Source: Allomuricauda sp. (GTDB taxonomy: Bacteria > Bacteroidota > Bacteroidia > Flavobacteriales > Flavobacteriaceae). Taken from it: DNA of 64,000 bases. The DNA lies in contig JASBTQ010000008.1 in the NCBI GenBank assembly GCA_030148335.1, positions 1 through 64,000 of the forward strand. Reading direction: 5' to 3'. The notes below the pieces were generated by a model. The model was not told where the DNA came from. It saw nothing but the letters and a program-made list of their open reading frames with translations, and did not search any database. Made by a program: the position numbers and the translations under genes. Every line of letters starts with the position of its first letter. Position 1 is the stretch's first letter. Shown here one piece after another: positions 1 through 8,308 of this stretch.

Positions 1-115
1 CTTTTTTAAGCGTTCCTTCTACATTTCCCAAGAAAGATTCCAATGCTTTTTTTGCTGCTGCTTTAGTGATGCCAGCATCAGCTGCCATAGCATCGATTAA
101 TTCTGTTTTGTTCAT
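1..115 (-). CDS. HU-family DNA-binding protein, N-terminal part (cut by window edge)
   Basis: The reverse strand from 115 reads an ATG followed by MNKTELIDAMAADAGITKAA, the typical first helices of HU (histone-like, nucleoid-binding dimer). The gene runs off the window at base 1, so only about 38 of roughly 90 residues are visible; the DNA-binding beta arm lies outside. A good flavobacterial promoter sits just upstream (160-189). HU bends and compacts DNA; nothing here distinguishes which HU paralogue it is. Confidence 0.9.
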   Translation of the reverse strand, partial: MNKTELIDAMAADAGITKAAAKKALESFLGNVEGTLKK

Positions 116-159
116 AATGGAATTAAATTAATTGTTGTTAAAATAATTTTAATGCTAAA

Positions 160-189
160 CAAATTTATACGGATTTGGCAGTAACACAA
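160..189 (-). promoter_or_regulatory. Flavobacterial-type promoter of the HU gene
   Basis: On the minus strand a TTG (187-189) is followed after 19 bases by TAAATTTG (160-167), fitting the Bacteroidota sigma factor consensus TTG / TAnnTTTG. The start codon of HU lies 45 bases downstream. The assignment is by motif only. Confidence 0.5.
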
Positions 190-292
190 GCAAAACCAAG
201 GGAAATAGGGGTTTTTGTTGATAACTTCAAACGTTTGTTGATAAAGTCGGAAAAAATTGACACTTTTTTGCCAGCCCAATCACAGCAAGGGA

Positions 293-1258
293 TTAGCGAA
301 GGTGGGCGTCCTCATCCAGATTCAATCCGTTCAAAACCTCAGAGACCTTCATCCGACGCTTTCCAGAAAATTGGAGTTCCAACAGATTTAGATAACCACC
401 CTTAACGGCCACTTTCATGGATTTTTTATCCGCAATCAATTTACCGACCTGAAGTCCGTGCTTCGAAGGTTCTATCTGGGTAGCATAAATTTTGAGGGGC
501 TCTTCCACGCCATTATTGATGATAGTGGTCCACGCCCCGGGGTAGGGGCTGAGTCCTCGTATATGGTTATGGATATGTTCCAAAGATGTGTTCCAATCGA
601 TTTGGCAGGTTTCCTTATGGATCTTGGGAGCTGGTTTGAGTTCGCCGCTTTCGTTCTGTTTGCTTACGGTGACAGTTCCGGTCGCAATCTGTTTGCAGGT
701 TTCCACGACCAAATCTCCACCAATCTGCATCAATCGGTCATGCAAGCTCCCCGCATTGTCCTCGGGATTGATTTTTTCCTTGGCCTGAAGAATGATGTTT
801 CCCGTGTCTATCTTTTCATCGATAAAAAAAGTGGTGACCCCGGTTTCCGTTTCCCCGTTGATGATGGCCCAGTTGATGGGTGCCGCGCCACGGTATTGGG
901 GTAGGAGCGAGGCATGGAGATTGAACGTACCATGTTCCGGCATGTGCCAGACCGCTTTGGGCAGCATCCTAAATGCCACTACCACTTGCAGATTGGCATT
1001 AAGGCCTTTGAGTTCTTCCAAAAAGCCTTCATCTTTCAAATTGACGGGCTGCAATACCTTGAGTTGGTGCTGTACTGCGAATTCCTTGACAGCGGATTGC
1101 TGCACTTTACGGCCACGTCCAGCGGCTCTGTCCGGTGCGGTGACCACGCCGACCACATTCAGTCCGGCATCCAAGATGCGTGCAAGGCTGCCCACAGCAA
1201 AGTCGGGCGTGCCCATGAACACGATGTGGAGGTCCTTATTTTTTGATACTGTACTCAT
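293..1258 (-). CDS. fmt: Methionyl-tRNA formyltransferase
   Basis: This 321-residue protein formylates the methionyl group of initiator tRNA using 10-formyl-tetrahydrofolate. The Rossmann start is seen as FMGTPDFAV (about 14-22). The catalytic triad of the family is present: Asn113 and His115 in NLHASLLPQYRGAAP and Asp151 in IDTGNI. The C-terminal OB-like tRNA-binding domain follows from about residue 205. Length equals the family norm. The ATG at 1258 lies inside the end of recQ, so the two genes overlap by 23 bases and are presumably cotranscribed, recQ first. Confidence 0.97.
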   Translation of the reverse strand: MSTVSKNKDLHIVFMGTPDFAVGSLARILDAGLNVVGVVTAPDRAAGRGRKVQQSAVKEFAVQHQLKVLQPVNLKDEGFLEELKGLNANLQVVVAFRMLPKAVWHMPEHGTFNLHASLLPQYRGAAPINWAIINGETETGVTTFFIDEKIDTGNIILQAKEKINPEDNAGSLHDRLMQIGGDLVVETCKQIATGTVTVSKQNESGELKPAPKIHKETCQIDWNTSLEHIHNHIRGLSPYPGAWTTIINNGVEEPLKIYATQIEPSKHGLQVGKLIADKKSMKVAVKGGYLNLLELQFSGKRRMKVSEVLNGLNLDEDAHLR

Positions 1259-3131
1259 TTCTCTGGTTTAATTGGACCATCTCGTCCTCAAGCAACTGCT
1301 GCAAGGTCTTCAAAAGTGTTTTTTCGTCCGCCCCCGTGGCCTTTTCCAACTGTCTTGAAGTACTGGGCGCAATCTGTAACAGGTCCAATACCCGCTCCCC
1401 AAGGTTCGGTAACGATCCTTTCTTTTCCTTTTGGGTGCAAATATCGCAAGTACCACACTTTTCCTTGACGCTTTCGCCAAAATATTTCAATAGGTAGCTG
1501 CTTCGGCATTCCTCCCTGTTATCAATATAGCCCAGCATGGCCATCATGTTGTTTTGTTTCACCCTGTTGAAATCCTTGATCTTTTTCGCAAATGGATTGA
1601 TGGTATGGTCATCTTCCCTCGGGACCAAAAAGGTGATTTCCAGATCGCTGGTCGTGTTTTGGTAGTCCACCATGCCATCTTCCGCAAGCTGGTGCAGTAT
1701 TCTTTTAAGGCTAGCCTCCTTCTCATTGGTTTTTTTGGAAAGCAGGTACAGGTCTATTTTTGTTTCGTATTCCGTGATGCCACCATAGGTCCGCAAAATG
1801 GTCTGGACAATGGGGGCTGTTTTACGGTTTTTGCCCAAATAGTCAAAAATGGCTGTTTTTGGGGCAATGAACCTTAATGTATTCTTTTCGTTGAAATTGT
1901 CGGAAAGGGACAATACCGAGTTTTGGTCCAAGATCCGTAGTGCATGGAAAGCCATATAGGGATTTAGGCCATAGTGGCTACAAAATTTATTAAACTGAAA
2001 AGCTAAGGGTTCGGGAACCAATTCCCCGTAGGAAATCTGGAAATGGTTATTCAGTTTGGAATACACTTTTTTCACAAAATCCACATCGGGCAAGGACGAT
2101 AAAAACTGATCTTTGGCCCTTTCTTTGTCCTCGTTGGAGGTGAGGATGATGGCTGTGGATGGCTTGCCGTCCCTACCTGCCCTTCCAGCTTCTTGAAAGT
2201 AACTTTCCAGACTGTCCGGCACTTGATAATGGATTACCAAGCGCACATCGGGCTTGTCCACGCCCATGCCAAAGGCATTCGTGGCCACCATCACCCGGAT
2301 TTCACCACTTAACCAAATGTTAAGTTTCTGTTCTTTTTCGGACTTGGTGATACCGCCATGAAAAAAAGTGGAGGTGAACCCTTGTTTGATCAAAAAGTTG
2401 GACAGGGATACGCACATTTTCCGTGACCGTACATAAACAATGGAACTGCCCGGTATCTTGCCCATATATTTGTTGAGCTGGTACAGTTTGTCCTCGGTGT
2501 GTTTTACCTTGAACGCAATGTTGGCCCGGGAAAAAGAATCCTTGTACACTGCTGCATTGACCATATCAAGGTTTTCCAAGATGTCTTCCACCACTTGGGG
2601 CGTGGCCGTTGCGGTCAAGGCCATCATGGGGACACCGGGGGCCAATTCCCTAAGGATGGCACAGCCCAAATAAGCTGGCCTGAAATCATTTCCCCATTGG
2701 GAGATACAGTGGGCCTCGTCTATGGCGATGAGGTTCACGTTCATCCCTTGGATGCGTTCCTGGACGATGTTCTGCTGCAAGCGTTCGGGGGAGAGGTACA
2801 GGAACTTATAGTTGCCATAAAGGCAATTGTCCAGAAGGTCGTTGAGTTCATCAAATGGGATACCCCCTGTCAGTGCAATGGCCTTTATGCCCCTAGATTT
2901 CAATTGGGCCACCTGGTCCTGGATCAGGGCCACCAAAGGCGACACCACGATGCAGAGACCTTCTTGGGCCAATGCGGGGACCTGATAGCAGATGGATTTC
3001 CCCCCACCAGTCGGCATTAGGGCCAAGACGTCCCTTCCCGAAAGCACGGTATCGATAATGGCTTTTTGGGATCCCCGAAAACCATCATGACCCCAGAACT
3101 CTTTTAGAATGGCAGTGGTCTCCTTTTGCAC
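1236..3131 (-). CDS. recQ: ATP-dependent DNA helicase RecQ
   Basis: A 631-residue superfamily 2 3'-5' helicase for recombination and fork repair. Visible motifs are Walker A TGGGKS (41-46), DEAH (138-141), the helicase C domain with EAGRAGRDG, and four cysteines of the RecQ zinc-binding domain (EC...CGTCDIC) near residues 540-565, followed by a winged helix. An HRDC domain, present in longer RecQs, is not evident. The start is GTG at 3129-3131, overlapping the stop of the upstream ATPase by one base, so translation is probably coupled. Confidence 0.95.
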   Translation of the reverse strand: MQKETTAILKEFWGHDGFRGSQKAIIDTVLSGRDVLALMPTGGGKSICYQVPALAQEGLCIVVSPLVALIQDQVAQLKSRGIKAIALTGGIPFDELNDLLDNCLYGNYKFLYLSPERLQQNIVQERIQGMNVNLIAIDEAHCISQWGNDFRPAYLGCAILRELAPGVPMMALTATATPQVVEDILENLDMVNAAVYKDSFSRANIAFKVKHTEDKLYQLNKYMGKIPGSSIVYVRSRKMCVSLSNFLIKQGFTSTFFHGGITKSEKEQKLNIWLSGEIRVMVATNAFGMGVDKPDVRLVIHYQVPDSLESYFQEAGRAGRDGKPSTAIILTSNEDKERAKDQFLSSLPDVDFVKKVYSKLNNHFQISYGELVPEPLAFQFNKFCSHYGLNPYMAFHALRILDQNSVLSLSDNFNEKNTLRFIAPKTAIFDYLGKNRKTAPIVQTILRTYGGITEYETKIDLYLLSKKTNEKEASLKRILHQLAEDGMVDYQNTTSDLEITFLVPREDDHTINPFAKKIKDFNRVKQNNMMAMLGYIDNREECRSSYLLKYFGESVKEKCGTCDICTQKEKKGSLPNLGERVLDLLQIAPSTSRQLEKATGADEKTLLKTLQQLLEDEMVQLNQRNEYSIKK

Positions 3132-3799
3132 TACATTTTTTTAAGGGTTTCCAAAATAAAGGAAATACGTTCGGGAACAACATCTTTGGGCACTTCAATG
3201 GGCTCGTAACCATACTGGGAATAGGTGTTCATCAGGGCATGATGGATTTTTTCCGCCTCTTCATAGGTTTCCAGCCGCTCATTGTCCGACACATATATTT
3301 CTTCCCATGGCGGTACAATGAAGACAGCATCGTATCGATGATCCTCAATGTATTTCACAAACTCTTCGTCGTAGGTTTGTCCGAAGAAATCCATATAGGC
3401 AAGAACATCGGGGATGCCTCGGTCAAAGAAGCTGATGGGTTCATCTATCTTGAGTGATTCCTTGAAATGTGCCGTGCGACCTTCCAATAGATCTTTGTTG
3501 AATTGCAGTGCATCATCGACAAAAACCAACGGATTGGAAACGAAAACATTGGATTCTCCCCCTTGCTTTGCCTTGGAGGTCATGTCCCTTATGATTTCAT
3601 GGAAGCAATGGAACCCTTTGTTTTCCAGTTCTTTGATGATGGATGTTTTCCCTGTTCCGGGAGCTCCGGTAATGACTGTTTTGTTCTTGCCCAAATGCAA
3701 TATTTTATTCTTTACAAAGTAATGAAATCGCCCGAAGGAAAAAAAATTGTCAGGTAAGCCATATATTTGTAAAAAATACAAGATGGAGAAGGAGAACAC
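3131..3799 (-). CDS. P-loop ATPase/kinase of the AAA_28 type
   Basis: A P-loop protein of at most 222 residues with Walker A GAPGTGKTS, a later FFDRGIPD segment and VFIVPPWEEIY, resembling the AAA_28/NadR-kinase-like ATPases common in Bacteroidota. The substrate is unknown. The ATG at 3799 would make it overlap the divergent DUF493 gene by 17 bases and adds about 33 residues before the P-loop that lack a family match. A TTG at 3698-3700, which puts the P-loop near the N-terminus, is a likely alternative start. It abuts recQ and probably heads the recQ-fmt transcript. Confidence 0.8.
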   Translation of the reverse strand: MFSFSILYFLQIYGLPDNFFSFGRFHYFVKNKILHLGKNKTVITGAPGTGKTSIIKELENKGFHCFHEIIRDMTSKAKQGGESNVFVSNPLVFVDDALQFNKDLLEGRTAHFKESLKIDEPISFFDRGIPDVLAYMDFFGQTYDEEFVKYIEDHRYDAVFIVPPWEEIYVSDNERLETYEEAEKIHHALMNTYSQYGYEPIEVPKDVVPERISFILETLKKM

Positions 3800-4070
3800 G
3801 GACGAATTTTATGCACGACTCAAGGAGCAATTGTTGGAGAACACCAATTGGCCTTCCAACTACCTTTATAAATTCATAGTGCCCACAGACGACGAACGCA
3901 TTGCGCAGATCCAAGATATTTTTGACAATACGGGTGCGGTCATCGAGTCCAAAAAGTCCAAGAATGGCAACTATACCAGTCTTTCCATTACTGTGAACTT
4001 GAAAGATCCGGACGAGGTCATCAAAAAATACAAGGAAGTGGCCGTCGTTGAGGGCGTTATTTCCCTATAA
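3783..4070 (+). CDS. DUF493 family protein (YbeD-like ferredoxin fold)
   Basis: A 95-residue protein starting MEKENTDEFYARLKEQL and ending in a conserved VVEGVISL. The pattern FIVPTDD...SKNGNYTSLSITV fits DUF493, a small ferredoxin-like (ACT-resembling) family of unknown molecular role. I chose the ATG at 3783 over a start 36 bases earlier because family members begin a few residues before the first helix. It is divergent from the ATPase and upstream of DUF4290-murA. Confidence 0.88.
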   Translation: MEKENTDEFYARLKEQLLENTNWPSNYLYKFIVPTDDERIAQIQDIFDNTGAVIESKKSKNGNYTSLSITVNLKDPDEVIKKYKEVAVVEGVISL

Positions 4071-4156
4071 GCATAAAGATTGCCATAATTTTACTATTTT
4101 GCGGACGTTATCGGACAGATACTTCGCCATAACATAACTTCATTAAATCCTTTGAT

Positions 4157-4810
4157 TTGAACCTAGTAGAAAATTTAGAATACAACACCGAACGCCCAAA
4201 GCTTTTTATTCCGGAATACGGCCGTCATTTTCAGAAAATGGTGGACCATGCCGTTTCCATAGCGGATAGGGACGAACGGAACAAAGAGGCCAAGGCCATC
4301 ATAAGTGTCATGGGCAATTTACAGCCCCATTTGAGGGACGTGCCCGACTTTCAGCATAAGTTGTGGGACCAATTGTTCATCATGTCCGATTTTAAATTGG
4401 ATGTGGACTCCCCGTTCCCCATTACCTCCAAGGAAGTTTTGCAACAGCGACCAGAACCGTTGGAATATCCGCAGAACCATCCCAAATACCGTTTTTATGG
4501 CAACAACATCAAACGAATGATCGATGTGGCCGTAAAATGGGAAAAGGGGGACATGCGTTCCGGTCTGGAATATGCCATTGCCAACCACATGAAGAAATGT
4601 TACCTGAACTGGAACAAGGACACTGTTGAGGATTCTGCCATCTTCGTGCATTTGAAAGAAATGAGCGATGGACAGATAGATTTGGCAAGAGACGGCGAGA
4701 ACTTGACCGAGAGCGGACAGTTCCTCAAAAACCGCCCAGCCAAGTCTAACAGGAACAACAACGGTGGAGCAAAAAAGAATCAGCAGCGTAGCCGAAAGAA
4801 AAGATACTAA
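4157..4810 (+). CDS. DUF4290 domain protein
   Basis: A 217-residue Bacteroidota-specific protein. The body contains EYGRHFQKMVDHAV, then a region around PKYRFYGNNIKRMID, and the last 25 residues are a basic, Asn/Gln-rich tail (KSNRNNNGGAKKNQQRSRKK), suggesting nucleic-acid or ribosome contact, which is inference. The best start is a TTG at 4157; no ATG gives the conserved N-terminus. It lies 14 bases before murA and the pair is a common flavobacterial arrangement. Function unknown. Confidence 0.88.
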   Translation: MNLVENLEYNTERPKLFIPEYGRHFQKMVDHAVSIADRDERNKEAKAIISVMGNLQPHLRDVPDFQHKLWDQLFIMSDFKLDVDSPFPITSKEVLQQRPEPLEYPQNHPKYRFYGNNIKRMIDVAVKWEKGDMRSGLEYAIANHMKKCYLNWNKDTVEDSAIFVHLKEMSDGQIDLARDGENLTESGQFLKNRPAKSNRNNNGGAKKNQQRSRKKRY

Positions 4811-4824
4811 ACTCTAGACGGTCC

Positions 4825-6132
4825 ATGGGTACATTTCGAATAGAGGGTGGCCACCAATTGAAAGGTGAAATTACGCCCCAAGGTGCAAAGAACGAAGCAT
4901 TGCAGATTCTTTGTGCCGTATTGCTTTCCGAAGAAAAAATCACCATAAACAACATACCGGACATTGTAGATGTCAACAAATTGATAGCCCTTTTGGAAGA
5001 TTTGGGGGTCAAGATCCAGAAGAAGGGGAAGGGCTCCTACACTTTCATGGCGGACGATATCAATTTGGAATACCTACAATCGAGCCAGTTCAAGGAAGAT
5101 GGGAGGGCCCTAAGAGGGTCCATCATGCTGGTCGGGCCGCTGTTGGCCAGGTTTGGCAAAGGATATATTCCCAAACCGGGAGGTGACAAGATTGGAAGGC
5201 GGAGATTGGACACCCATTTCGAAGGATTTATCAAACTCGGGGCAAAGTTCCGGTACAACAAGGAAGAATATTTTTATGGGGTAGAAGCCGAAAAGCTCAC
5301 TGGGATCCACATGTTGTTGGATGAGGCCTCGGTAACGGGCACGGCCAACATTGTGATGGCCGCTGTGATGGCCGAGGGCACTACCACCATCTACAATGCC
5401 GCTTGCGAGCCTTATTTGCAGCAATTGTGCAAAATGCTGAACCGCATGGGTGCCAAGATTTCAGGAATCGGTTCCAACCTGTTGACCATAGAGGGCGTGA
5501 AGGTTTTGGGCGGTACCGAGCATACCATGTTGCCGGATATGATTGAAATCGGTAGCTGGATAGGACTGGCGGCCATGACCCGTAGCGAGCTCACCATCAA
5601 AAATGTGAGTTGGGACGATTTGGGCCAGATTCCCGCCGTTTTCCGGAAATTGGGGATCACTATCGAACGTAAGAACGATGACATCTTTATTCCAAAACAT
5701 GAAAAGGGCTATCAGATCCAGAATTTTATAGACGGCTCCATCTTGACCATCGCCGATGCGCCATGGCCAGGATTTACCCCGGACCTTTTGAGCATCATCC
5801 TCGTAGTGGCCACTCAGGCCAAGGGGGAAGTGCTCATTCATCAAAAGATGTTCGAGAGCCGCCTGTTCTTTGTGGATAAATTGATAGACATGGGGGCCAA
5901 GATCATTCTGTGCGATCCCCATCGTGCCACGGTCATTGGGCATGATTTTAAATCCACTTTGAAGGCCACTACGATGACCTCGCCCGATATCAGGGCAGGG
6001 ATTTCCTTGTTGATAGCAGCCCTTTCGGCGGAGGGGACATCCACTATCCATAATATTGAACAGATTGATCGTGGGTATGAGAATATTGATGAGCGACTAA
6101 GGGCCATAGGTGCCCGTATCGTGAGGGTTTAA
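4825..6132 (+). CDS. murA: UDP-N-acetylglucosamine 1-carboxyvinyltransferase MurA
   Basis: A 435-residue cytoplasmic enzyme that transfers enolpyruvate from PEP to UDP-GlcNAc, the first committed step of peptidoglycan synthesis. The N-terminus GGHQLKGEITPQGAKNEALQ and the LRGSIMLVGPLLARFGKGY loop are diagnostic. The active-site loop reads PKPGGDKIGRRR: residue 121 is Asp (codon 5185-5187) where E. coli MurA has Cys115. Asp at this place is known from naturally fosfomycin-insensitive MurA enzymes such as that of Mycobacterium. It follows DUF4290 by 14 bases and probably shares its transcript. Confidence 0.96.
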   Translation: MGTFRIEGGHQLKGEITPQGAKNEALQILCAVLLSEEKITINNIPDIVDVNKLIALLEDLGVKIQKKGKGSYTFMADDINLEYLQSSQFKEDGRALRGSIMLVGPLLARFGKGYIPKPGGDKIGRRRLDTHFEGFIKLGAKFRYNKEEYFYGVEAEKLTGIHMLLDEASVTGTANIVMAAVMAEGTTTIYNAACEPYLQQLCKMLNRMGAKISGIGSNLLTIEGVKVLGGTEHTMLPDMIEIGSWIGLAAMTRSELTIKNVSWDDLGQIPAVFRKLGITIERKNDDIFIPKHEKGYQIQNFIDGSILTIADAPWPGFTPDLLSIILVVATQAKGEVLIHQKMFESRLFFVDKLIDMGAKIILCDPHRATVIGHDFKSTLKATTMTSPDIRAGISLLIAALSAEGTSTIHNIEQIDRGYENIDERLRAIGARIVRV

Positions 6133-6165
6133 GTTTCAGCAACCTCTTTCAAAATACAATGTGTA

Positions 6166-8169
6166 TTAAGCGATGGCTTTCTCCTGCTCGCTTGTCGAAG
6201 ACTGGTCTTTGGGAATGGTGATGGTCACCCTTGTACCTGTAACGTCGCCATTGCCCAAGTTCTCGATTTTGATAAGTTCTTGGTCCGAGAATTTCTTTAA
6301 TGCATTGATCCTGGTTTCAGTGATGGACATTCCCCTGGATGTTCTTTTTTCCTTATCCTTATTGGATTTTGGGTTGAAACCGACCCCATTGTCCTCTATG
6401 ATACACTCAATATGGTCGGATCTGTCATTGAACGAAATTTGGAGGTTTTTTGGTCCCTCAAGGGGAAGCAGCCCATGGACAATGGCATTTTCAATATAGG
6501 GCTGCACCAGCAGCATGGGGATCTCGTTTTGGTACAGATCAAGGTTTTCATCAACATGAAAACTATAACTGAAGGAATTGTCGAATCGGAGCGCTTCGAG
6601 CTCCACATAGATCTTCAGCAATTCTATCTCTTCTTTTAGCACCAAACTGACATTCACGGAGCTTTCCAGTACTTGGCGGAGCAATTTCGAGAATTTGGAG
6701 AGGTATTTCAGGGCGTTTTCCCTATCCCCTGAATTGACAAGGTGTTTGATCGAGTTCAGGGAATTGAAGATGAAGTGCGGGTTCATCTGGGCGCGGAGCA
6801 TGCGTTTTTCCAGTTCAACATTCATGGACTCGATCACTTCGTTCTGATGGGAAATGAGCTTGTTCTTTTCCATTAGGACAGCGTTCGATTTTTTCTTGGC
6901 CGAGAACCGAAAATAGAGCAAGCTGGCTGAAAACAGCAATAGTACTGCAATGATGGTCATATAGGCCAACCTTTTGTTGTTCAGGAGCACTTCGGTGTTG
7001 AGCAACGCCATTTGTAGCTCCCCTTCCTTTATTTCCTTGTCCTTTAAATACACATCATGTTGGACTTGGAGGTTTTGGATTTCCTTGATCTTGGTCTCGT
7101 TGAGCAGGCTGTCCTTATAGGCCATGGTCTGGTTCAGGTGGTAAATGGCCTTGGGCAATTGGCCCGCCGCCTCATAGATCTTATAGGCCATTTCATGAGC
7201 TTCCTGTTTTCTTTGATATCCATCCGTTTTTTCCAAAGTCAAAAGATTTTTATCGGAATAGCCAATGGCTTCGTCCAGTTTGTTTTGGCGGAGCATAAGA
7301 TCGGCAAGATTATAGTAGGCAGTTGCAGCCTGTTGTTCCATGGAAAGCTGTTGGGCCAGTTCCAGGGATTTCATGAGATGTTCATGGGCCTTTTCCCACT
7401 GTTCTAGACGTATGTAACAATTGCCTATGTTTGAATGGCTTTCACATAGATCAATATTGTATTCCCGTTTTTCATAAAAAGCATGGATTTTCAGAAATTT
7501 TTCCAGGGCCGCTCTGTAGTTTTTTTTGTCAAGGTCTATTACAGCTAGATTTACCATTACGGAGTTTTGAAGGTTTTCCAAATCTGGTCCCTTATGGACC
7601 TCGAGGGCTTTTTCATAGCTTTCCACGGCCTTGTCTTCTTGCTCCATAAGATCATGAAGCACTCCCAAGTTCATGTAAATGGAGGAGACATCAACGCCCA
7701 ATTGTAAGGAATCCACCAATTGGAGCCCTTTGAGATAATAGGATTGACTGGTAGGGTAATCACCTATATTTTTATAGATTATTCCATAGGAATTATATAT
7801 GTGAAGGATTCTTTCAAAATCCTTATGCTTGGCAGCGAGGTCTTGACACTTATTGAAGTATTCCAACGATTCTCCATAACTGCCGGTCATCCCATAGATT
7901 GCCCCAATGCTAAATAAACCTTGAATTTCGCCTCGTATAAATCCAATTCCTTTTGACTTTTCCACACTTTCTTCCAGTATATCAATGGCTTTTTTCCTGT
8001 CATAGGACCTCAACAGGTATCCCTGATCTATCATTAGTTTGATTTGCGCAGTGTCACTGGTGGTCTCAATCAAGGCTTGAAGACTGTCTATTTCTTTGGA
8101 CTGACCGACACAAAATTGGGTACAGCAAAACATTGCTGAAATGCAAAGAATGGATTGGAACGGTTTCAT
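6166..8169 (-). CDS. TPR-containing LytS-type sensor histidine kinase
   Basis: A roughly 667-residue membrane kinase. It has a signal peptide (from MKPFQSILCISAMFCC), a periplasmic array of tetratricopeptide repeats (about 30-340), one transmembrane segment around RLAYMTIIAVLLLFSASLLYF, a coiled coil, and a His_kinase domain with MNPHFIFNSLNSIKHLV carrying the phospho-accepting His. A HATPase_c domain follows with PYIENAIVHG and DNGVGF. I chose the ATG at 8169 because an ATG at 8187 would add residues ahead of the signal peptide. No LytR-type response regulator lies beside it, which is unusual for this class. It converges on murA. Confidence 0.92.
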   Translation of the reverse strand: MKPFQSILCISAMFCCTQFCVGQSKEIDSLQALIETTSDTAQIKLMIDQGYLLRSYDRKKAIDILEESVEKSKGIGFIRGEIQGLFSIGAIYGMTGSYGESLEYFNKCQDLAAKHKDFERILHIYNSYGIIYKNIGDYPTSQSYYLKGLQLVDSLQLGVDVSSIYMNLGVLHDLMEQEDKAVESYEKALEVHKGPDLENLQNSVMVNLAVIDLDKKNYRAALEKFLKIHAFYEKREYNIDLCESHSNIGNCYIRLEQWEKAHEHLMKSLELAQQLSMEQQAATAYYNLADLMLRQNKLDEAIGYSDKNLLTLEKTDGYQRKQEAHEMAYKIYEAAGQLPKAIYHLNQTMAYKDSLLNETKIKEIQNLQVQHDVYLKDKEIKEGELQMALLNTEVLLNNKRLAYMTIIAVLLLFSASLLYFRFSAKKKSNAVLMEKNKLISHQNEVIESMNVELEKRMLRAQMNPHFIFNSLNSIKHLVNSGDRENALKYLSKFSKLLRQVLESSVNVSLVLKEEIELLKIYVELEALRFDNSFSYSFHVDENLDLYQNEIPMLLVQPYIENAIVHGLLPLEGPKNLQISFNDRSDHIECIIEDNGVGFNPKSNKDKEKRTSRGMSITETRINALKKFSDQELIKIENLGNGDVTGTRVTITIPKDQSSTSEQEKAIA

Positions 8170-8192
8170 TGGTTTGGTGCATGTCAAACCAA
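8169..8192 (-). promoter_or_regulatory. Perfect 8-bp inverted repeat at the kinase start codon
   Basis: TTGGTTTG (8169-8176) and CAAACCAA (8185-8192) form a perfect inverted repeat with an 8-base loop. On the minus-strand transcript its 3' arm ends at the first base of the chosen ATG. It could be a hairpin that gates translation or a protein-binding site; this is inferred from symmetry alone. Confidence 0.35.
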
Positions 8193-8220
8193 TTTATTCT
8201 TTTTATCGATTAGTTTGTAC

Positions 8221-8245
8221 TTTTGTGATTCTTTTTATCACAAAA
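8221..8245. promoter_or_regulatory. Perfect 9-bp inverted repeat upstream of the kinase gene
   Basis: TTTTGTGAT (8221-8229) and ATCACAAAA (8237-8245) are exact complements separated by 7 bases. The element lies about 50-75 bases upstream of the kinase start, where an operator would be expected. The half-site TGTGA-N-TCACA resembles CRP/FNR-family sites, but no regulator is encoded nearby, so the link is only suggestive. Confidence 0.4.
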
Positions 8246-8308
8246 TCAGCTATTTATAGGAATTGAACAGCAAGTAGTGTGTTACTTTTCCTTAATAATG
8301 TCTTTAAA

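Noticed and set aside
175-405. 76-codon frame between HU and fmt
   Set aside because: It runs antisense into the fmt 3' end, overlaps the HU promoter and shows no domain or start signals.
6153-6167. Terminator between murA and the LytS-type kinase
   Set aside because: The AATACA/TGTATT hairpin is short and AT-only with no T run, so I do not call it.
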